Assembly (NCBI RefSeq): GCF_004328705.1 | Contig: NZ_CP035319.1 | Location: forward strand, 1,612,001 to 1,676,000 | Direction: 5' to 3' | DNA: 64,000 nucleotides | Source of the DNA: Rhodococcus sp. ABRD24 | Lineage (GTDB): Bacteria; Actinomycetota; Actinomycetes; Mycobacteriales; Mycobacteriaceae | Shown: in pieces, positions 25,606 to 36,397 of the stretch | Position numbering within the stretch: position 1 is the stretch's first letter | Layout of the letters: each line of letters starts with the position of its first letter | Notes under the pieces: generated by a model | What the model was told of the DNA's origin: nothing | The model's database searches: none | What the model saw: only the letters and a program-made list of their open reading frames with translations | Translations under genes and position numbers: made by a program

Positions 25606-26459
25606 TCGCCAACTCGGGGCTGATCCTGCCGCCGCGCCGATCCTCGCGTCTCCAGGGTCTCGTTCTGCCCCAGCCGTACCTGGACGCCGGACAGGTCGAC
25701 GAAACTGGTCGCCCACGGATCGACCACCCATCCACACACCCGCATCGGATCCGGTTGAGTGAGCAACCGATCGGCGTGCTGGATGAATGCGCACGCGTGC
25801 CGCTGATGCGATTATCTAGTTTCGTTCTACCGCAACATGATTCAATCTTCTGTAGTAGACGCCCTCAGGGGCCTTGGTCACCCGCGCCTCAACGGGGTGG
25901 ACAACATCCCATCGACAGGGAGACTGCGGCGGCGCCCTCGTCGATGACAACGTTCACACGATCCGGCTGCCGCCGACACGTCTGAACACGCGGGTCACCC
26001 GTACTCTTGGCGGCCCGAACAACGCTCTCGTCCCCTCGACCATCCCCCTCGGCCCCCAGGTCTCGGGTGCCCTGCCAGAACCTATGATCCACTGTCGTTG
26101 CACACCAACATATCCCGAAGAAGCGTCTCGGAGGTCCCCACCGGCGAGGACTTCGTCCAGGGCAATGCCCCCTGCCGCAGTGATGTCCCCGTTAGGACCC
26201 GCGAATGTCGGTGTGTAGCGCAGCGTCGACCATTGCTCGTAGGTGAGCCGCTCGGCGCCGCCTAGACGGACGGCGCCGCGATCGCGACGTGGCTTCTACA
26301 GCAGAGACTGCCTCGACCACAGGGACATCAACCACCGGGGGCCACCCCAGGTTCAACTCGGCATCCCGCAAGCTCAACGGCGTTGCCCTTCATACAGGAG
26401 GTAGTGGTGTCGATGTCTCCCGCGCTCCTGTCAACCTTCGAATCTCATCGACGTCGAGG
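25606..26459. other. Unassigned stretch between transposase relics
   Basis: Multiple short frames on both strands, none with a recognisable family or ribosome site. It probably consists of further decayed insertion sequence or of a broken host gene, but the sequence gives no firm clue. Confidence 0.35.
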
Positions 26460-27205
26460 GGATTGACCATCTTCTGGATCAGGTTCTTTCGGCGGTCGCG
26501 CGGATGAGGCCACCATCGATGTGCAACGTGACCCTGGTTCCGGCGGTGTCGACGCAGAGTTGGAGCTGGTATCAGTGGCGTCGACTACCGCGGCTGTCGG
26601 GGAGGGCCGTCCGGGCCGGACGCCCGGCATCTGAAGCCGTTCGAGGTAGAGGTGGTCAGCCGCGGGAGGTCCGTCCTGACGCCGGCTCGTCAACAAGAAC
26701 CGTAGGCGTGGATCCGATCCTGTCTCATCGAGTAGTTCGCAGCGCAGTATTCAGTGGAAGCGTCCGGCCCACCCCAGCGATCCATGGCAGCGATAAACGG
26801 CTCGCACACAGCGGTGCCCGACGGCTTGGCGAGAACAGTGGCAACGACAACGAATCTGGAGTGGTCGTCGGTACCGGTGAGTATCTTGCACCCGCGGCCG
26901 TCGGTGACGAAATTCCTGCCTGCCTGATCGAGCTGCCACAGGTGCATGGGTCTCCTAGTACACCCGTTCGTAGTGCCGCTCTTGAGGATCCACCAACCTG
27001 TTACGCATCAGGACCCGATGGATCGCCAATACGGATAGGGCGCCGTTCCCGACTTCGCGGCGCGGTTCGAAGGCGATCCGCCGTTCTTCCCACCGTCGGT
27101 GGTGACGACGCGTCCCACAGATCCGGACTGCTGCGGGCACACGTCACGATGACCTCCCCGGTCGGTGATCCGTTGGGTAAGTCCTGACAACGACCGGTCA
27201 AGCAT
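26460..27205 (-). pseudogene. Decayed IS481-type transposase
   Basis: Reading the reverse strand across frames gives an N-terminal helix region (LAIHRVLMRNRLVDPQERH), then after an in-frame stop LWQLDQAGRNFVTDG, ILTGTDDHSRFVVVATVLAK and AVCEPFIAAMDRWG of the integrase core, and finally TRVTLHIDGGLIRATAERT near the C-terminus. WQxD...G...DDHSRF is the rve/DDE core of IS481 and related transposases. The second catalytic Asp block (normally TDNGxxF) is degraded. Frameshifts and stops show it is dead. Confidence 0.65.
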
Positions 27206-27365
27206 GTCCCGAAGCGATACACATCAGAGATCGGCTCGGGACCGGAGCACCCCGACGGGCCGACTCGGACATCCGCTCGGACGAGGCACACATCTTCATT
27301 ACGAATGGGGGCGTCTTCAGCTGACCAGTGAAACGCGTCGAACAGTGAGCACACGAAGAAGGACA

Positions 27366-27395
27366 CCGCCCTGTGCAGGTGACTACACAGGGCGG
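27366..27395. terminator. Hairpin terminator
   Basis: CCGCCCTGTG and CACAGGGCGG pair perfectly (10 bases, 10-base loop). It lies about 70 bases past the stop of the exported-protein gene at 27467-28195 and probably ends its transcript. Confidence 0.7.
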
Positions 27396-27466
27396 CGCCG
27401 GTCTTCTACGGCCCGTGACTTGTGCCGGTTTCGATCCGCGCACCGTCACTACGGCCGGTCAAGCGA

Positions 27467-28195
27467 TCAGGGATGGCTGGGAGCAGTTGCACCCGCATTC
27501 AGCGTCGGGTAAGTGCTGAGTTGCGGGTCCCCGAGCGGCCCATTTGCCGGGATGCACGAGGTTTCCGCCCTGACTTCCGCGCCGATCCACGGCTTGGCCT
27601 TCGAGATGAACGTGAAGTAGTTCGCCGAGTAGTTTCCGTACTGTGCGGCTGTGCCCGTCGTGTCGAACTTCACGTCGAGGACCGGATTGGTCGTCAACAC
27701 CTCGATCTCCGGCAACTGATACGTCGTGCTGGCGCCGACGGACAACCCGGTGGTCCCGGTACCTTGCAGAACCAGCTTTGTTCCCGACAGCGTCAGCTGC
27801 GGAGTGCCCGAGAAACCGGAACCCGAGCCGACGATCGAAGCGCTGACGAAGGTCGCCGGATCGACCGTGTAGACGAGTCGGATCTTCTCGAGGCCTCGGA
27901 AGGTATACCCGAAGGCCGAACCCGGAGTGGTCTGCGCGCCGGTCTGGATCCTGAACGTATTGGTCGAGCCAGCCGGAGCGACGCCTACGTGATTGGCCGT
28001 GACCGAGAAGGGCTCGACCTGGTGAGCAGTCGTGGGCGGACTCGTGATCTGCCCAACACAAGCGTTGTTGAAGCTGGTCGTCGTGGCCCCAGCGAAGGTC
28101 GCCGAAGCAGGTCCAGCGGCCCCGAGCAACAGCGCTGCGGCCGCAGCTGAAGTTGCGATTCCTACAGATGCACGCCGAGCAATAGATGTAGCCAT
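27467..28195 (-). CDS. Exported protein, family A copy 2
   Basis: A 242-residue protein starting at ATG 28195 with AAAGGAG 6-7 bases upstream. Residues 1-31 form a Sec signal peptide (MATSIARRASVG, Ala-rich core, cleavage after ASA). Mature motifs TTSFNNACVGQI, LVYTVDPATFVSASIV, SGTPQLTL, YSANYFTFISKAKPW and the terminal TYPTLNAGATA correspond one by one with the copy at 23782-24585. The pair is separated by decayed insertion sequences. No catalytic motif is visible; location outside the inner membrane is the only safe prediction. Two mature-part Cys (NACV, TSCI) are conserved in position. Confidence 0.8.
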   Translation of the reverse strand: MATSIARRASVGIATSAAAAALLLGAAGPASATFAGATTTSFNNACVGQITSPPTTAHQVEPFSVTANHVGVAPAGSTNTFRIQTGAQTTPGSAFGYTFRGLEKIRLVYTVDPATFVSASIVGSGSGFSGTPQLTLSGTKLVLQGTGTTGLSVGASTTYQLPEIEVLTTNPVLDVKFDTTGTAAQYGNYSANYFTFISKAKPWIGAEVRAETSCIPANGPLGDPQLSTYPTLNAGATAPSHP

Positions 28196-28487
28196 TACCA
28201 CTCCTTTTTCGAGACAGGTTGATTGAGCATCTTTCCGAGATCATTCGAACTCAGGTTGACCAATCTTGCCGGGAATTCGAAGAATCGAAACCCGGATACA
28301 CGACACCACCTCCCTCCAAGAAATGAAACCTAAACCGCGGACAGTCGAGACGCCACTAATGACATGGCGATTCGGTCGGCAGAGAAGAAGATGAGCTATG
28401 GAGAAAATCCCCATAGAGAAGTAAAGGCCCGGTCGAAACCAGCAGAAATTCCGCTCGCCCAGCACAAGCTGCGCCGATCAGGGTTGA

Positions 28488-28730
28488 TCAACCGGAGCTG
28501 GCACCCCGTGGAGGCGACCGCTCGTAGTCCCTGTTTTCAGCATGGTAGTCCGCAAGCGGGAACACCAGACCGGAATGGAACTGCACATCTGATTCGAGGG
28601 CGGATTGATCCCCCAGAATATGACTGCCGCCGACAGGACGTGGGCGACCGGATCGATGGGATCGATGGGATCGACGATGGCAGATTCCCAGGATGGCGTA
28701 GAAAGTTTCCTTCCCCACAATCGGACCCAT
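28488..28730 (-). CDS. Possible small protein with excellent ribosome site
   Basis: The ATG at 28730 is preceded by AAGGAGG at 4 bases, one of the strongest ribosome sites in the window. The first 17 codons read MGPIVGKETFYAILGIC, after which the frame becomes Arg/His/Ser-rich over a GATCCCATC repeat (28650-28680). Either the protein is 80 residues long, or only the beginning is native and a frameshift follows: the neighbouring frame reads VDPIDPIDPVAHVLSAAVIFWG, which looks more protein-like. Function unknown. Confidence 0.35.
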   Translation of the reverse strand: MGPIVGKETFYAILGICHRRSHRSHRSGRPRPVGGSHILGDQSALESDVQFHSGLVFPLADYHAENRDYERSPPRGASSG

Positions 28731-28853
28731 TGCACCTCCTTGTGCGCAAACACCCAACCACTTCTCGGGTGAATATCGATCCAGCATCAAGCCGTAACCG
28801 AAGCGTAAGGCAAAAGTTTCCGTTGCGCTAAATTTTTCGACATTTAGATAACA

Positions 28854-28902
28854 TTGCACTGCAGTTCAAATTGAACTTGAGTGCAATTGCACTGCGGTTC
28901 AA
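28854..28902. repeat. Palindrome plus direct repeat, probable operator
   Basis: TTGCACTGCAGTTCAA (28854-28869) is followed after one base by TTGAACTTGAGTGCAA (28871-28886), pairing at 14 of 16 positions, and immediately by TTGCACTGCGGTTCAA (28887-28902), a direct copy of the first arm with one change. It lies about 100 bases upstream of the prolyl oligopeptidase gene. Three related half-sites in tandem suggest cooperative binding of a repressor or activator. Confidence 0.6.
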
Positions 28903-28997
28903 CTTCACTCGAACTCCGCAGGGTCTTTTCGGTAGGATAAGAATCGAGTGATCGACTCGTATCAGGACAGAGCGCATCTACCCATCACAATGGTCAC

Positions 28998-31043
28998 ATG
29001 ACGCACCACCCAGCCACCTCCACCCCGTCCGATGATCCGCACCTCTGGCTCGAGGATGTCACCGGCGACGACGCCCTCGCCTGGGTTCGCTCGCACAACG
29101 ACAGAACCGTCACCGAGTTCGCCGGCACCACAGAGTTCAGTGAACTCGAATCGGGCATTCGCGCGATTCTCGACACCGATGCACGTATCCCGTACTCCCG
29201 TCGGCGGGGACAGTATCTCTACAACTTCTGGCGCGACTCCGAGCATGTCCGCGGCCTGTGGCGCCGCACCACGATGGACGAATACCGCAGCGACACAACG
29301 GAGTGGGAGATCCTCGTCGACGTCGACGAGCTGGCCGACCGTGAGGGCGAGAACTGGGTATGGTCGGGCGCGCAGGTGCTGCGCCCCGAGCAGAGCCTCG
29401 CGCTGATCAGCCTCTCCCGCGGCGGCGCGGATGCCGTCGTCGTACGCGAGTTCGACCTCGCGTCCCTCACATTCAAGGACGCCGCGGGTGGTTTCCGCGT
29501 CGAGGAAGCCAAAACCGACATCGGGTGGATCGATTCCGAAAGCGTCTACATCGGAACCGATTTCGGCGACGGAAGCCTCACCGATTCGGGCTATCCGCGA
29601 CTGGCGAAGCGCTGGCATCGCGGCACCCCGCTCACCGACGCGGTCACCGTGTTCGAGGGCGAGCAGTCCGACGTCGCGATCTCCGCGTGGCACGACAGCA
29701 CCCCGGGATTCGAGCGCAGCTTCGTCGAGCGGGCCATCGACTTCTACACCTCGCAGCGCTTCCAACTCCTCGCTGACGGCACACTCGTCCACGTCGATAC
29801 TCCGGAGGACGCGCGCATCTCCGTCTACCGGGAGTGGCTGCTGATCCGCACCCGCTCACCATGGACTGTCGGCGACATCACCTACCAGGCTGGTGCACTC
29901 CTGGCCGCGAGGTACGACGACTTCCTCGCCGGCGCGCGCGAACTCACCGTCCTGTTCGAGCCCGACGAGCACACGTCACTCGAGCAGTACTCGTGGACCC
30001 GCAGCCATCTGCTGATGGTGACGCTCTCCGACGTCCAGTCCCACGTCCACGCCCTCACCCCGGTCGACAATGGCTGGGAGACAACACCGCTCGAAGGTCT
30101 CCCTGATCTGACGTCAACCGAGATCATCGACACCGACCCGCGTGAGAGCGACGACTTCTTTCTCAACTCCAGCGGTTACCTCACCCCGGCGACGCTGTTC
30201 TCAGGCACCGTCGGCGGACCGCTCGAGGCGCTCAAGTCGGCACCCGCGTTCTTCGAGACCGCCGGCCTCGCCGTGGAACAGCATTTCGCGGAATCTGTTG
30301 ACGGCACCCGCATCCCGTTCTTCGTCGCGCGCCGCGAGGACGCGCCCGCCGGGCCGACGCTGCTCTACGGCTACGGCGGCTTCGAGAACTCGATGACACC
30401 CGGCTACAGCGGAATCAACGGCACCGCATGGCTGCAGCGCGGCGGCACCTACGTGGTCGCCAACATCCGTGGCGGCGGCGAGTACGGGCCACAGTGGCAC
30501 ACCCAGGCGGTGCGCGAAGGCCGGCACAAGGTGCATGAGGACTTCGCGGCGGTGGCCCGCGACCTCGTCGCCCGTGGCATCACCACCCCGCAGCAGCTCG
30601 GCGCGCAGGGCGGCAGCAATGGCGGACTGCTGATGGGCATCATGCTCACCAAGTACCCGGAGTTGTTCGGCGCCATCGTCTGCCAGGTGCCGCTGCTCGA
30701 TATGAAGCGATACCACCTGTTGCTGGCGGGAGCGTCGTGGATGGCCGAGTACGGCGACCCCGACAACCCCGACGACTGGGCGTTCATCTCCGAGTACTCG
30801 CCATACCAGAACACCGACGCGAACACGTCCTACCCACCGATCCTCATCGCCACGTCCACCCGCGACGACCGCGTCCATCCCGGGCACGCCCGCAAGATGG
30901 CGGCCCGACTCGAGGAGGAGGGTCACACCTGCTACTACTACGAGAACATCGAGGGCGGCCACGGCGGCGCCGCCGACAACGCACAGGCCGCGTTCAAGTC
31001 GGCGCTCACGTACACGTTCCTGTGGTCGCAGCTGGCCCGGTGA
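28998..31043 (+). CDS. Prolyl oligopeptidase family serine peptidase (S9)
   Basis: A 681-residue protein of usual length for family S9A. The N-terminal two-thirds (about 5-420) is the beta-propeller region with the opening DPHLWLEDVTGDDALAWV. The C-terminal alpha/beta-hydrolase domain contains LLYGYGGFENSMTPGYS, ANIRGGGEYGPQWH, the nucleophile GGSNGG (Ser540), the acid in ATSTRDDRVHPGHA and the catalytic His in EGGHGGAA. No signal peptide, so a cytoplasmic enzyme cleaving short peptides after proline is expected. It lies alone on the plus strand behind the repeat cluster at 28854-28902; the mycolyltransferase follows after 70 bases. Confidence 0.93.
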   Translation: MTHHPATSTPSDDPHLWLEDVTGDDALAWVRSHNDRTVTEFAGTTEFSELESGIRAILDTDARIPYSRRRGQYLYNFWRDSEHVRGLWRRTTMDEYRSDTTEWEILVDVDELADREGENWVWSGAQVLRPEQSLALISLSRGGADAVVVREFDLASLTFKDAAGGFRVEEAKTDIGWIDSESVYIGTDFGDGSLTDSGYPRLAKRWHRGTPLTDAVTVFEGEQSDVAISAWHDSTPGFERSFVERAIDFYTSQRFQLLADGTLVHVDTPEDARISVYREWLLIRTRSPWTVGDITYQAGALLAARYDDFLAGARELTVLFEPDEHTSLEQYSWTRSHLLMVTLSDVQSHVHALTPVDNGWETTPLEGLPDLTSTEIIDTDPRESDDFFLNSSGYLTPATLFSGTVGGPLEALKSAPAFFETAGLAVEQHFAESVDGTRIPFFVARREDAPAGPTLLYGYGGFENSMTPGYSGINGTAWLQRGGTYVVANIRGGGEYGPQWHTQAVREGRHKVHEDFAAVARDLVARGITTPQQLGAQGGSNGGLLMGIMLTKYPELFGAIVCQVPLLDMKRYHLLLAGASWMAEYGDPDNPDDWAFISEYSPYQNTDANTSYPPILIATSTRDDRVHPGHARKMAARLEEEGHTCYYYENIEGGHGGAADNAQAAFKSALTYTFLWSQLAR

Positions 31044-31113
31044 CGCCCAGGGGTTCAGCGCCCTGGGCTACCATTCGCCCGAATCAGACAACTGCGGGAA
31101 AGTGAGCTGCCAC

Positions 31114-32166
31114 ATGAGATCCGACGCGAACGCGGGCCCGTCGCTGCGCCGACTCGGGGCCTCGGCCCTCGTCGCGGCCACCGCGACGGGTGCACTGTTG
31201 GGCGTCGCGCCGACGGCCGTGGCCGGGGGCATCCCGAGTTCCGCACAGGACGCGGCGGTACCGGCGTCCGCTCAGGTCGCTGCGGGTGCCCACATCACCC
31301 GCGTGGAGAACATCACCGACCGCTGGCTGCGCGTGTTCGTGTACTCGCCCGCGATGCTGTCCGAGCAGGAGGTGCAGGTGCTGCTGCCCCGTGACATCTC
31401 CATCCCGCGGCCCACGCTGTACATGCTCGACGGCCGGTCCGCCGCCCGCGGTATGAGCAACTGGACCACGCAGGGCAACGCGGTGCAGTTCTTCGAGGAC
31501 AAACCGGTGAACGTCGTCATGACCACCGGCGGCAGGGCCAGTTACTTCACCGACTGGGACCGGCCCGACCCCGTCCTCGGCAACTACAAGTGGGAAACGT
31601 TCCTGACGAAGGAGCTGCCGCCGCTGATCGACGATCGCTTCGACGGCAATGGCCTCGCGTCGATCGCCGGCCTGTCGATGGGCGCGCAATCGGCGATGAT
31701 GCTCGCCATGCGTTCGCCCGGCCTGTACCGCGGCGTCGCCGCCTACAGCGGCTGCTACGAGTCCACCGGTGCGCTCGGTCAGCGGCAGATGGAGCTCGTC
31801 GTCTCGAGCTACGGCGGCGACATCGCGAACATGTGGGGCCCGTTCACCGACTCGCTGTGGGCGGAGCACGACGTTGTCCGGGGCGCCGAGAAGCTACGCG
31901 GCACTGCCATGTACATCTCGACAGCCACCGGTCTGCCAGGCCCCAACGAGACGCTCGACAATCCCAACCTGATCCCGCTCGTGACGCAGGGCGGACCGAT
32001 CGAGGCCGTCACCAACTTCTGCACCCACCAGCTCGACGACCGGCTGCGCTCACTCGGTATCCCGGCGACGTTCGTCTACAACCCGGTGGGCGTGCACACG
32101 TGGGCGTACTGGCGCGACGAACTGCCCAAGTCCTGGCCGACACTCGCGGCGTCGCTCGGCATCTGA
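31114..32166 (+). CDS. Mycolyltransferase (antigen 85/Cmt-type esterase)
   Basis: A 350-residue exported enzyme: a signal peptide with basic start and Ala-rich core ending about residue 37 (TAVAGG), then an esterase-D/Ag85 fold. Motifs are the nucleophile GLSMGAQSAM (Ser188) and the catalytic His328 in GVHTWAYW. These enzymes transfer mycolic acids from trehalose monomycolate to arabinogalactan or trehalose outside the inner membrane. ATG 31114 is chosen over GTG 31102 because the purine-rich GGGAAAG lies at a proper distance only for the former. Another class of substrates, small O-mycoloylated proteins, is of interest because a 46-residue peptide gene lies next door. Confidence 0.88.
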   Translation: MRSDANAGPSLRRLGASALVAATATGALLGVAPTAVAGGIPSSAQDAAVPASAQVAAGAHITRVENITDRWLRVFVYSPAMLSEQEVQVLLPRDISIPRPTLYMLDGRSAARGMSNWTTQGNAVQFFEDKPVNVVMTTGGRASYFTDWDRPDPVLGNYKWETFLTKELPPLIDDRFDGNGLASIAGLSMGAQSAMMLAMRSPGLYRGVAAYSGCYESTGALGQRQMELVVSSYGGDIANMWGPFTDSLWAEHDVVRGAEKLRGTAMYISTATGLPGPNETLDNPNLIPLVTQGGPIEAVTNFCTHQLDDRLRSLGIPATFVYNPVGVHTWAYWRDELPKSWPTLAASLGI

Positions 32167-32180
32167 CGACCCGGACGACG

Positions 32181-32219
32181 AAGGGCGGCCCCTACGCGAT
32201 CTGCGCGGGGGCCGCCCTT
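32181..32219. terminator. Bidirectional hairpin terminator
   Basis: AAGGGCGGCCCC and GGGGCCGCCCTT form a perfect 12-base stem with a 15-base loop, between the convergent mycolyltransferase gene and the 46-residue peptide gene. Confidence 0.85.
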
Positions 32220-32237
32220 CGGAACCTGTGGTGGAGA

Positions 32238-32378
32238 TTAGCTCATCGAGGTCAGCGAGGCGGTGTCGAGCGAGCCCTCGGCGCCGGCGCCGCTCGAGCT
32301 GGCGGTGCTCAGCTTGTTCAGCGCGCTCACGAGCGAGACGACGGTGTTGAGGAGGCTGATGATTTCGGACGAACCCAT
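32238..32378 (-). CDS. Small peptide, 46 residues (PorA/PorH/ProtX-like size)
   Basis: Starts at ATG 32378 with CAGGGAG at 6 bases. The first 22 residues (MGSSEIISLLNTVVSLVSAL) form a helix with hydrophobic residues on a heptad-like pattern, followed by a Ser/Ala/Gly-rich tail (STASSSGAGAEGS and DTASLTSMS). There is no signal peptide. Size, lack of signal, one amphipathic helix and location between a mycolyltransferase and groEL2 recall the small mycomembrane peptides of Corynebacterium, whose porA/porH genes also lie beside groEL2. Direct sequence similarity cannot be shown here. Confidence 0.7.
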   Translation of the reverse strand: MGSSEIISLLNTVVSLVSALNKLSTASSSGAGAEGSLDTASLTSMS

Positions 32379-32505
32379 GGAAACTCCCTGCAATCCTGTG
32401 TGGTGTCGCGCCTCGAAGCGAAAGCGCTGCGGCAAATATAACGGCAAGGACACACTTACGAGTCACATTGACGCGTTAACACAGGATGAAAACCGAGGGT
32501 GAAGT

Positions 32506-33339
32506 TCAGCTGTGATCGTGCAACCAGTCCACGATTCGGTCCACCGTGGACTCCGGTGTCCGAATCCACCCATTGTGGCCGAGCGGCTCGGGCTGGTGCC
32601 ACATGGTGACCTCGGCCTGTGGCAGCTTGTCGACCAGGTTCTTCGCCGAACTGCGCGGCGCCAAGTCGTCACCCTCCATCGAGATCGACAGCACCGGCAG
32701 CGTCAATCGTGCGATGCGTTCCTCGTAGTCGATATCCGCCCCCGCGGGCTCGATCCGGCCGCTGCGCGCGAACCGCGACCAGTCCGAGACAAGCACCCTC
32801 GACTGTCGACCGAAGCCCCCGATGTCCAGACGATCGCCCGGCCAGAAGCCCGCCACGCTCGCGGTGATCGACATCGCCGCCGATCCCAGCAGCACACCGG
32901 GGGATCGAGATCCAGGAAACCCTCGGTAATAGGGCGAACCGGACGCCACCAGGATCAGCCCGCCGAGCCGGCCCCGGATGCGCGCCGCGTACATCACCCC
33001 CAACTGCCCACCCATGCTGTGCCCCAGCAGGAACGGCGTGCTCCTGTCGAACCGCTCCCGCACCACCTCGAACATCGCGGGCAGGTCCACCGCCACGAGC
33101 TCCTGGTAGCCGAACGTGCTCGACGCGCTCGGACGCGGACGACTGTCGCCCTGTCCACGTAACTCGCATGTCGCGGCGCAGAAGCCGCGCGCCACCAATT
33201 CGCTCGCGAACCTGTCGTAGAAGCCGCCCGGGATACCGAGACCGGGTACGACCACTACCACCGGTGCACCCTCGCGGCCGGGGAACAACCGCACCGGCGT
33301 CGTCGTCCCGTCGGGCATCTGGATCGGCACGGTCTCCAC
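32506..33339 (-). CDS. Alpha/beta hydrolase
   Basis: A 277-residue hydrolase if started at GTG 33339 (VETVPIQMPDGTTTPV); a longer frame upstream is Arg-rich and lacks similarity. It has the oxyanion region VVVPGLGIPGGFYDRFASEL, nucleophile elbow GHSMGGQLG and a C-terminal His (PLGHNGWI) with an Asp/Glu in EGDDLAP. This is the serine hydrolase lid-containing fold of lipases and monoacylglycerol lipase-like enzymes. Substrate unknown. About 300 bases separate it from the divergent PspC gene; no feature stands out there. Confidence 0.8.
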   Translation of the reverse strand: METVPIQMPDGTTTPVRLFPGREGAPVVVVVPGLGIPGGFYDRFASELVARGFCAATCELRGQGDSRPRPSASSTFGYQELVAVDLPAMFEVVRERFDRSTPFLLGHSMGGQLGVMYAARIRGRLGGLILVASGSPYYRGFPGSRSPGVLLGSAAMSITASVAGFWPGDRLDIGGFGRQSRVLVSDWSRFARSGRIEPAGADIDYEERIARLTLPVLSISMEGDDLAPRSSAKNLVDKLPQAEVTMWHQPEPLGHNGWIRTPESTVDRIVDWLHDHS

Positions 33340-33638
33340 GGCATCGAGCCTATGCCCGTGCGGCCCGCCGGGGCCGGTATTCGTCGCTCGGAGTGCTCCG
33401 AATCCGCACCGCACACTGCTTCGCCGCGTCACATACGGGTTGGGACACATTGCGTGTGAGATCCCGGCAGAAGGTGTGAGACGCGTGCCGCCGAGCCGAA
33501 CACAATGAGTACGACGGGTGTTCGCCCGCTCGTCGGCCGGGTGCGCCCTCGGTAGCAGACCCCGAGCTCGAAGTTCAGGGTCGATCTCCGGGGGAATCCC
33601 GATGGTCACCGGCGCCCGCGCCGACCAGACTCGATGTC

Positions 33639-33845
33639 ATGACCTTCGACAGCAACTCCCCCCGGCAGCTCCTCCGTTCCCGAAACCAGCGCATGCTCGC
33701 CGGAGTGTGCGGCGGCGTCGCCGAGTACTTCGGCATCGACGTCAACCTCGTGCGCCTCGGCGCCGTTCTCGGTGCAATCGTCTCGCTCGGCACCGTCGCG
33801 CTGATCTATCTCGCGGCCTGGATGCTGATGCCTCAGGATGCGTGA
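33639..33845 (+). CDS. PspC-domain membrane protein, 68 residues
   Basis: The whole protein is one PspC domain: RSRNQRMLAGVCGGVAEYFG, then DVNLVRLGAVLGAI and a transmembrane segment VALIYLAAWMLMPQ. Small PspC proteins of this size are common in actinobacteria; they sit in the inner membrane and are tied to envelope stress, but the exact role here is unknown. A strong terminator follows, shared with groEL2. Confidence 0.85.
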   Translation: MTFDSNSPRQLLRSRNQRMLAGVCGGVAEYFGIDVNLVRLGAVLGAIVSLGTVALIYLAAWMLMPQDA

Positions 33846-33865
33846 GCGCGCCAGTCCGCACAGCA

Positions 33866-33902
33866 AGAAGCCCGGGACACCGTGAAGGTGTCCCGGGCTT
33901 CT
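33866..33902. terminator. Strong bidirectional terminator
   Basis: AGAAGCCCGGGACACC and GGTGTCCCGGGCTTCT form a perfect 16-base stem with a 5-base loop between the convergent PspC and groEL2 genes. Confidence 0.9.
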
Positions 33903-33938
33903 CGTCTACCTGAACTCAGGCGGAACTTCCGAAGGGGA

Positions 33939-35694
<1,756 letters not shown>

Positions 35695-35703
35695 AGTGCA
35701 TTT

Positions 35704-35729
35704 TTAGCACTCGAGTGGGTTGAGTGCAA
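35704..35729. promoter_or_regulatory. CIRCE operator 2 (HrcA)
   Basis: TTAGCACTC, nine bases, GAGTGCAA: the left arm is a perfect consensus arm, the right differs at one base. It lies 9 bases beyond operator 1, forming a tandem pair. It is also near the 3' end of the exported-protein gene at 35766, which is transcribed toward groEL2. Confidence 0.88.
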
Positions 35730-35765
35730 CGTTGCGGGGCGGTCTCAGCCCTGGGCGAACGTGCT

Positions 35766-36287
35766 CTACCCGATGCAGGACTGGCCGGTCCTGAGATTCC
35801 ACGCGAAGGACAGCGGGCCGACGCAGTTGACGCCGCCCTGCTCGGCCGTCGCGCCCGAACCCCAACCGGCCACCGCGAACGTCGCGTAACCGTCGTCGGC
35901 CCACGAGTGTGCGATGCCGCCGCCGATCGCCAGCGCGAGAGACTGGCCGTTGCCGCGCGACGCGCTGAGCGCGGTCCCGAACCCTGTCGCGAAGCTGTTC
36001 GAGGATCCGAAGTTCTGGGCGACGGAGACCGCCGTACCGCTATCCATCGCGGCCGACCGAGCCACACTCTGCTCGAACGCCTGCGCACCGCAGCTCGCGA
36101 ACTCCGAGACCTGGATGTCATTGGCCGTCGCCGGCGACGTGCACACCACCGGAGCCGCGGACGCGGCACCGGCACCGACAGTTGAAACCCCAAGTGCCAC
36201 ACCGAATCCGAGCGCAGCAACGGCTGCCGTCCGCATCATCCGTCGACCAAGGCTGGAGAGAACACGCGGGCGGGAAGAGGTCGACAT
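35766..36287 (-). CDS. Exported protein, 173 residues
   Basis: A signal peptide is evident: RRMMRTAAVAALGFGVALGV then GAGAASAAP with cleavage after ASA. The mature part has four Cys (VVCTSP, ASCGAQ, VNCVGP, QSCIG), likely two disulfides, and is rich in Ala, Ser and Gly (SSNSFATGFGTALSASRGNG). ATG 36287 follows GAAGGAG. I recall similar small Cys-containing secreted proteins in Rhodococcus and Nocardia annotated only as domains of unknown function; I cannot name the family with certainty. Confidence 0.8.
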   Translation of the reverse strand: MSTSSRPRVLSSLGRRMMRTAAVAALGFGVALGVSTVGAGAASAAPVVCTSPATANDIQVSEFASCGAQAFEQSVARSAAMDSGTAVSVAQNFGSSNSFATGFGTALSASRGNGQSLALAIGGGIAHSWADDGYATFAVAGWGSGATAEQGGVNCVGPLSFAWNLRTGQSCIG

Positions 36288-36397
36288 TCGGGCTCCTTCA
36301 GAACGAGAAAGGGAGGGCGCTGAGCGTGACCGCGACAGTACCTGCTCAGGCGATCGAACCTCGGCATTTCGATAGCGAGCCGAAGTAGCCCGGCGCG

